This document shows, piece by piece, positions 60,179 to 64,000 of a stretch of 64,000 nucleotides of DNA. A program made the translations under genes and the position numbers. The DNA lies in assembly GCF_029210375.1 (NCBI RefSeq), contig NZ_JARGER010000043.1:540249-604248 (forward strand), given 5' to 3'. Under the pieces are notes generated by a model. The model was not told the DNA's origin. It saw only the letters and a list, made by a program, of their open reading frames with translations, and ran no database searches. Origin of the DNA: Nocardioides sp. YIM 152315 (GTDB lineage Bacteria; Actinomycetota; Actinomycetes; Propionibacteriales; Nocardioidaceae). Within the stretch, counting starts at the first letter, position 1; every line of letters starts with the position of its first letter.

Positions 60179-61609
60179 TCAGGCGCTCGCCGACTCCGAC
60201 CTCGGGATGGTCAGCGCCAGGAGCCCACCGACCACGGCGGCGAGCGTGGCCACCAGGAAGCAGACCTTGAACGCGCCCTCCGACGGCACCCCCGTGCCGG
60301 CGATCGTGATCCCCGTGAGCACGGCCGCCATCACGGCCGAGGCGATCGTGGTGCCGACCGACCGCATCAGCGCGTTGATGCCGACGGCGGAGGCGGCCTC
60401 GGTCATCGGCACGGCGTCCATGATCAGCGTCGGCATCGCGGCGTACCCGATGCCCACGCCCGCGGAGCAGACGATCGATGCCACGAGGATCTCCCAGGGT
60501 GCGTTCATCAGGAAGAAGGAGAGCAGGTAGCCGCCACCGAGGACGAAGGCGCCGAGGGCGAGCGCGTACTTGGCGCCGAAGGTGCGCATGATCCAGCTCG
60601 ACACCGGCGCGAGCGCCAGCATCATCAGACCACCGGGCGCCATCCACAGGCCCGCGGCGAGGATGGACTGCTCGAGCCCGTAGCCGGTCGACTCCGGCAG
60701 CTCGAGCAGCTGGGGGAAGACGATGGCCTGGGCCATCATCCCGAAGCCGATCGCGACGGCGGCGATGTTGGTCAGCAGCACCGGCCGGCGCACGGTCACC
60801 CGCAGGTCGCAGAGCGGGTCGGTACGACGCAGCTCGTACCACCCCCACACCAGCAGCACGAGCACACCGGCGAGGACGCAGCCGATGGTGCGGCCGGAGG
60901 CCCAGCCCCAGTCGTTGCCCTTGGTGACGCCGACCAGCGTGGCGACGAGCCCGACGGCGAGGCCGAGCGCGCCACCGACGTCGAAGGTGCCGTCGTGGGC
61001 GTCGTGCACGTGCGGGACCAGGAACCAGGTGCCGAGGCCGACGGCGACGGCGAGGCCGGTCGCCACCCAGAAGAGGGCGTGCCAGTCGCCGCTCTCGGCG
61101 ATCCACGCCGAGAGCGGCAGGCCGATGGCGCCGCCGACGCCGAGGGTCGCGCTCATGGCTGCGACCGCGGTGGTCGCCATCGCCGGCGGGACGACCTCGC
61201 GAATCAGGCTGATGCCGACCGGGATGAAGCCCATCGCCAGTCCCTGCAGAGCACGTCCGGTGAGGACGGGAGCGAGGCTCGACGACAGCGCGCAGAGCAG
61301 CGATCCGGCCAGCAGGATCACGGAGCTGCCGACCATCACCCGCTGCTTGCCGACGAGGTCGGCCAGCCGACCGGCGATCGGCATCGCCACGGCGGCCGCG
61401 AGCAGAGTCGCGGTGACCACCCACGACGCGTTGGCGGGCGTCGTGTCGAGGAAGCGGGGCAGCTCCGGCTGGATCGGGATCACCAGCGTCTGCATCAGCG
61501 CCACGCTCATGCCGCTGAAGCAGAGGACGGCCACGGTCAGCATCGCTGCGCGTCGTCCCTGGTCGACCTGCGGGTCGGCGTGGTCCGCGGTCCTGGTCGC
61601 GTCTGTCAC
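60179..61609 (-). CDS. MFS drug-efflux transporter (DHA2 family, 14 helices)
   Basis: 476 residues with about fourteen membrane segments. AGRLADLVGKQRVMVGSSV is motif A between helices 2 and 3, and GRALQGLAMGFIPVGISLIREVVPP the motif-B/C region typical of drug:H+ antiporters such as EmrB/LfrA. Start is GTG at 61609. It is divergent from a MarR-type regulator with a strong operator between them (61650-61675), the usual layout of a ligand-induced efflux pump. Substrate unknown; toxic organic compounds are likely. Confidence 0.92.
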   Translation of the reverse strand: MTDATRTADHADPQVDQGRRAAMLTVAVLCFSGMSVALMQTLVIPIQPELPRFLDTTPANASWVVTATLLAAAVAMPIAGRLADLVGKQRVMVGSSVILLAGSLLCALSSSLAPVLTGRALQGLAMGFIPVGISLIREVVPPAMATTAVAAMSATLGVGGAIGLPLSAWIAESGDWHALFWVATGLAVAVGLGTWFLVPHVHDAHDGTFDVGGALGLAVGLVATLVGVTKGNDWGWASGRTIGCVLAGVLVLLVWGWYELRRTDPLCDLRVTVRRPVLLTNIAAVAIGFGMMAQAIVFPQLLELPESTGYGLEQSILAAGLWMAPGGLMMLALAPVSSWIMRTFGAKYALALGAFVLGGGYLLSFFLMNAPWEILVASIVCSAGVGIGYAAMPTLIMDAVPMTEAASAVGINALMRSVGTTIASAVMAAVLTGITIAGTGVPSEGAFKVCFLVATLAAVVGGLLALTIPRSESASA

Positions 61610-61649
61610 TCGTCCTCCGTCTGTTGCGCGGCCCGAAGACCGGGCCGAC

Positions 61650-61675
61650 GTGCATCATACACATGTATCGTGCAC
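61650..61675. promoter_or_regulatory. MarR operator in the MFS-marR divergent spacer
   Basis: Half-sites GTGCA and ATACA are mirrored by TGTAT and TGCAC with two-base gaps, a 26-bp two-layered inverted repeat centred 53 bp from the MFS start and 67 bp from the regulator start. A TAGGAT box at 61684-61689 is a possible -10 for the regulator gene. This is the expected binding site of the adjacent MarR protein. Confidence 0.75.
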
Positions 61676-61729
61676 ACGCGGGGTAGGATCCGTCACACGC
61701 AGCCACCGGACAGCAGCGAGGAGGGGCAC

Positions 61730-62194
61730 ATGGCCAAGGGGGTCGGTCCGCAGGAGTCGCAGACGTCGTTGCTCTCCGACCTCGCCGACGAGCTGCTGAG
61801 GTTCGGCAAGCGCCGACATGCCAACGTCGAGGGCACCGAGCTGGACACCTCCGCGTTCAAGCTGCTCTGGATTCTCTCCGACGAGCAGCCGCGCACGCTG
61901 CGCGAGCTCGCCGCGGAGCTCGACCTCGAGCTCTCGACGATCAATCGCCAGGTCAACGCCGCCGTCCGCGCCGGCCTGCTCGAGCGGTTCTCGGTGCCCG
62001 GCAGCCCGAGCAAGCCCGTGCGCCCCACCCCGGAGGGGCAGCAGCTCTACGAGCACGACTCGGCGGTCCATGCCGACCTGCTCCGGTCGGTGCTCGCCGA
62101 GATGGGCGTCGCGCCCGCGCGCGAGCTCATCCACGGCCTGCGCGCCTTCAACAACGCCTACGAACGACGTACGCCGCGCCGGCATCGGGATTAG
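61730..62194 (+). CDS. MarR family transcriptional regulator
   Basis: 154 residues. The winged helix lies at about 40-105: FKLLWILSDEQPRTLRELAAELDLELSTINRQVNAAVRAGLLERF, with the recognition helix around STINRQVNAAV, and the wing PGSPSKPVRPTPEGQ. Flanking helices form the dimer. GAGGAGGGGCAC precedes the ATG at 61730. It should repress the divergent MFS gene and itself until a toxic ligand binds. The operator at 61650-61675 fits a dimer. Confidence 0.92.
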   Translation: MAKGVGPQESQTSLLSDLADELLRFGKRRHANVEGTELDTSAFKLLWILSDEQPRTLRELAAELDLELSTINRQVNAAVRAGLLERFSVPGSPSKPVRPTPEGQQLYEHDSAVHADLLRSVLAEMGVAPARELIHGLRAFNNAYERRTPRRHRD

Positions 62195-62256
62195 CGCAGT
62201 GTGGTCCTGGACGGGTTGCCGACGGCGCGGACCCGCGCCGTAGGCTCAGGGGTGCC

Positions 62257-62724
62257 ATGAACTCCACACCCCCGCCCGTCAGCTCGCCCGAACTCGCCAG
62301 CCTCGACCGGGACCTCGGCTCCGACGGCGCCTCGGTCGTCCGCTCGCTCGCCGCCCTGCTCCGCGACGAGGGCCGGGTCAGTGATCTCGACGTGTTCGTG
62401 GACGCCGTGATGGCGCGGGAGGCGCTCGGCTCGACCGTGCTGCCGGGCGGCATCGCGATGCCGCACGCGCGCAGCCACGCCGCGATCGCGCCGTCCGTGG
62501 CGGTCGCGCGCCTGCCCGAGCCCGTGTCGTTCTCGTCGGGCTCCGCGCCGGTGCGGCTGGTGCTGCTGATCGCGGCGCCGGGCGACGACTCGCCGGGCTA
62601 CCTGGCGTTGCTGCAGAAGATCGCGACCGCCTGCGTGAAGCAGGCCTTCGTCTCCGACCTCTCCGAGGCGCGCACCACCGAGGCGCTCGCCGACCTCGTC
62701 GGAACGGCGGTCGCGAAGCGCTGA
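62257..62724 (+). CDS. PTS EIIA-type protein (fructose/mannitol family)
   Basis: 155 residues. GIAMPHARSHAAI holds the phosphorylated His at residue 70; VRLVLLIAAPGDDSPGYLALLQKIA is the second family block. No EIIB, EIIC, HPr or EI gene is nearby, so it may act in signalling, or work with a transporter encoded elsewhere, rather than as part of a complete local PTS. Start ATG 62257, 62 bp after the marR stop on the same strand. Length suits a stand-alone EIIA. Confidence 0.88.
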   Translation: MNSTPPPVSSPELASLDRDLGSDGASVVRSLAALLRDEGRVSDLDVFVDAVMAREALGSTVLPGGIAMPHARSHAAIAPSVAVARLPEPVSFSSGSAPVRLVLLIAAPGDDSPGYLALLQKIATACVKQAFVSDLSEARTTEALADLVGTAVAKR

Positions 62725-63350
62725 GCAACGCCCGGCGCCGGCCCTCGCGCTCGAGCACGACGCACCGGTTCCCCCAGGTCTCGACTCCCGCCGCTACCTC
62801 TCCGAGCGCTCAGGTCAGCGCCGCTGCCGGCCATGCCCACGCGGCTGCCGCGAACTCCGCCACGACGGCCAGCGACGGCTGGTCGGTGTCGACCCAGATC
62901 CGCTGCGCGCCGTGCGCGATCAGCGTCTCCTCCGTCCTGGTCAGGAGATCGTCGAGCATGCGCTGCGGCAACAGCGGCGAGACCGTCAGGACCTGAACTG
63001 TGTGCACCCTGGCGCAACCTCCCGGGGAAGCTCGGCAGTTGGTTCGCGACCCGGCAGATCGCGAGACGTATCCCCGAGACTAGGGTCGCCTCGTCAGGAT
63101 TGGTGAACTTGCCTCGGACAAATTCCTCCCCGGCGCGACCGGTATAGACCGCCCGACCTGCACAGACGGGTTGCGGCGTCCGTCAAACCTCCGGAGCCGG
63201 ACGGGGATCGTCGATTGTGTCCGCGTTCATCGGCGACGGACAGTGGGCAAGTAGGGGAGCGCACGACCACGGTCGCACCGGAGCGCCCCCACCCGGGCCC
63301 CGCCCGTGATCACCCCCCGGACCCTTTCCCCTCTCGGAAATGACTCATCC
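62725..63350. other. 626-bp spacer with no secure gene
   Basis: Apart from a weak minus-strand frame at 62810-63007 nothing is firmly coding. The right part (63060-63160) is less GC-rich and probably contains the promoter and long leader of the secreted protein at 63351. A riboswitch was considered (cyclic-di-AMP type leaders are common before cell-wall genes) but no conserved core was recognised. Confidence 0.5.
62810..63007 (-). CDS. Possible small protein or gene remnant
   Basis: 65 residues from GTG at 63007, or 49 from the ATG at 62959. The segment LDDLLTRTEETLIAHGAQRI, then WVDTDQPSLAVVAEFAAAAW, has amphipathic helix character and G/C-rich third positions, so it may be a real short protein or the C-terminal remnant of a larger one. 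No ribosome binding site or family match. Weak call. Confidence 0.3.
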   Translation of the reverse strand: MHTVQVLTVSPLLPQRMLDDLLTRTEETLIAHGAQRIWVDTDQPSLAVVAEFAAAAWAWPAAALT

Positions 63351-64000
63351 ATGCGTACCAAGCTCGCTCTCATGCTCGTCGCCCCCACGGCCGGGGCACT
63401 CACGCTCGGCATCGGCGCCGCGGCGATGACCGCCGACGACCCCGCCCAGGCCTCCTGTACGGCGCACCCCCAGGTCGAGGACGTCACCGCCGGCTCGCAG
63501 ATCACGGTCACCTGCACGGTGCCCGAGCCACCGCCGGTCACGGTGACGGTCACCGCGACGCCGACCCCGACGAAGCCGCCCAGGCCGACCCCGACGAGGA
63601 CGCCCGGGCCGACCCCGACGACGACGCCCTCCCAGACCCCGTCGCAGAAGCCGACGCCGACGGCGACGCCCACGCAGCCGCCCCCGGAGGGGGACTGCGT
63701 CAAGCCGGACGCGACCAACACCGGTGCCCCGGCGCTCTCGCGCCCTACTCCGGGTCCACGGTCCTCGAGACCCCCGGCCAGACCCTGCAGACCGTCCGGG
63801 TCAACGGGACCCTGGTCGTCCGCGCCGACAACGTGACCATCCGCAACGTCGAGGCCACCGGCGGTGTCTTCGTCCAGCGTGCGAAGAACGCCACGATCAG
63901 CCACCTGACCGGCCCCGGGGTCGCGACGTCGTCGGGCACCGGCATGACCGTGGAGTACTCCGACCTCGGCGGCGTCGACGACGGCGACTCCCTGACGATC
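63351..64000 (+). pseudogene. Secreted Pro/Thr-linker beta-helix protein, apparently frameshifted, partial
   Basis: Signal peptide MRTKLALMLVAPTAGALTLG with cleavage near QAS-C (about residue 36), a short domain, then a linker of about 50 residues rich in Pro and Thr (PTPTKPPRPTPTRTPGP). The open frame ends at 63836 in nonsense-like sequence. A second frame, readable from about 63737 to the window end, continues convincingly (LAPYSGSTVLETPGQTL, then NVTIRNVEATGGVFVQRAKN) and looks like a right-handed beta-helix domain. The switch falls near 63731-63737 (CCCCGGCGCTCTCG) and equals one missing base. It is either a true frameshift or a sequencing error. The mature protein would be exported and carbohydrate- or surface-active. 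Confidence 0.7.

Noticed and set aside
63010..63340. Cyclic-di-AMP or other riboswitch before the secreted protein
   Set aside because: No conserved core sequence could be recognised in the leader.
63540..63690. C/G-rich triplet-like repeats as a possible tandem array
   Set aside because: They encode a Pro/Thr linker with irregular units; ordinary for secreted actinobacterial proteins.
1..64000. CRISPR arrays, tRNA or rRNA genes, complete insertion sequences
   Set aside because: No regularly spaced direct repeats, cloverleaf tRNA signatures or transposase genes were seen on reading both strands.

Overview
The window is high-GC chromosomal DNA from an actinobacterium. The gene content (Lsr2, ClpC, a DUF3180 gene next to folK, a SigJ-type sigma factor, leaderless promoters, many ATGA/GTGA stop-start overlaps) and the style of the surface-polymer genes point to Nocardioidaceae, most likely Nocardioides or a close relative. 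That assignment is inference from gene content; the window has no rRNA. Most genes are on the minus strand. No tRNA, rRNA, CRISPR array, prophage or complete insertion sequence was seen.

Layout. 1-2149: 5' part of clpC (minus) with a ClgR-like site upstream, a small secreted protein, and lsr2. 2377-5101: a two-domain glycosyltransferase coupled to a methyltransferase with a coiled-coil tail. 5175-10720: tightly packed cofactor run, a Rossmann protein then panC, panD, nadB, nadC and coaX (NAD and pantothenate/CoA). 10900-24947: the most distinctive region, a surface-polymer locus with a LicD-methyltransferase fusion, two tandem paralogous sulfotransferases, a bifunctional CDP-ribitol synthase-like fusion, two more sulfotransferases and two giant TagF/TarL-like polymerases. 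It reads as synthesis and decoration of a ribitol-phosphate (teichoic-acid-like) polymer, possibly sulfated. 24950-28457: a glycine betaine/osmoprotectant ABC transporter. 28454-36121: a tandem GNAT protein, a membrane coiled-coil protein, DUF3180, folK-folB-folP-folE, ftsH and hpt. 36132-40208: tilS, a zincin-type metalloprotease, dacB (PBP4) and divergent ppa.

40209-48917: an AbiEi-like gene between two copies of a palindromic repeat, an acyl-CoA oxidase-like enzyme with a PAP2 membrane protein, a thiamine ABC transporter (thiB-thiP-thiQ) under a clear TPP riboswitch, and a DHFR-like protein. 49069-57946: a SigJ-type sigma factor, a hydrolase-GNAT pair, and a lipid/steroid-catabolism-flavoured group (MBL hydrolase, SDR, amine-dehydrogenase-like protein, truncated OYE reductase), then two membrane proteins, a PrmC relative, a second MBL protein and a hotdog thioesterase. 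57964-64000: DUF6314, a LuxR-type regulator, small proteins, a SnoaL-like protein, a MarR/MFS divergent pair with a strong candidate operator, a lone PTS EIIA, and a secreted beta-helix protein that appears frameshifted and runs off the right edge.

Regulation visible in sequence: TPP riboswitch at 48150-48237; three KstR-type motifs (54510, 54990, 59630), each next to a TANNNT box 6-7 nt before a start codon, suggesting leaderless transcripts of a shared regulon; a 26-bp MarR operator at 61650; a ClgR-like box at 1284. Three kinds of structured intergenic repeat occur: a palindromic REP-like family (3 copies), a hairpin family (2 copies) and one element that can fold into a three-way junction at the break point of a truncated gene.
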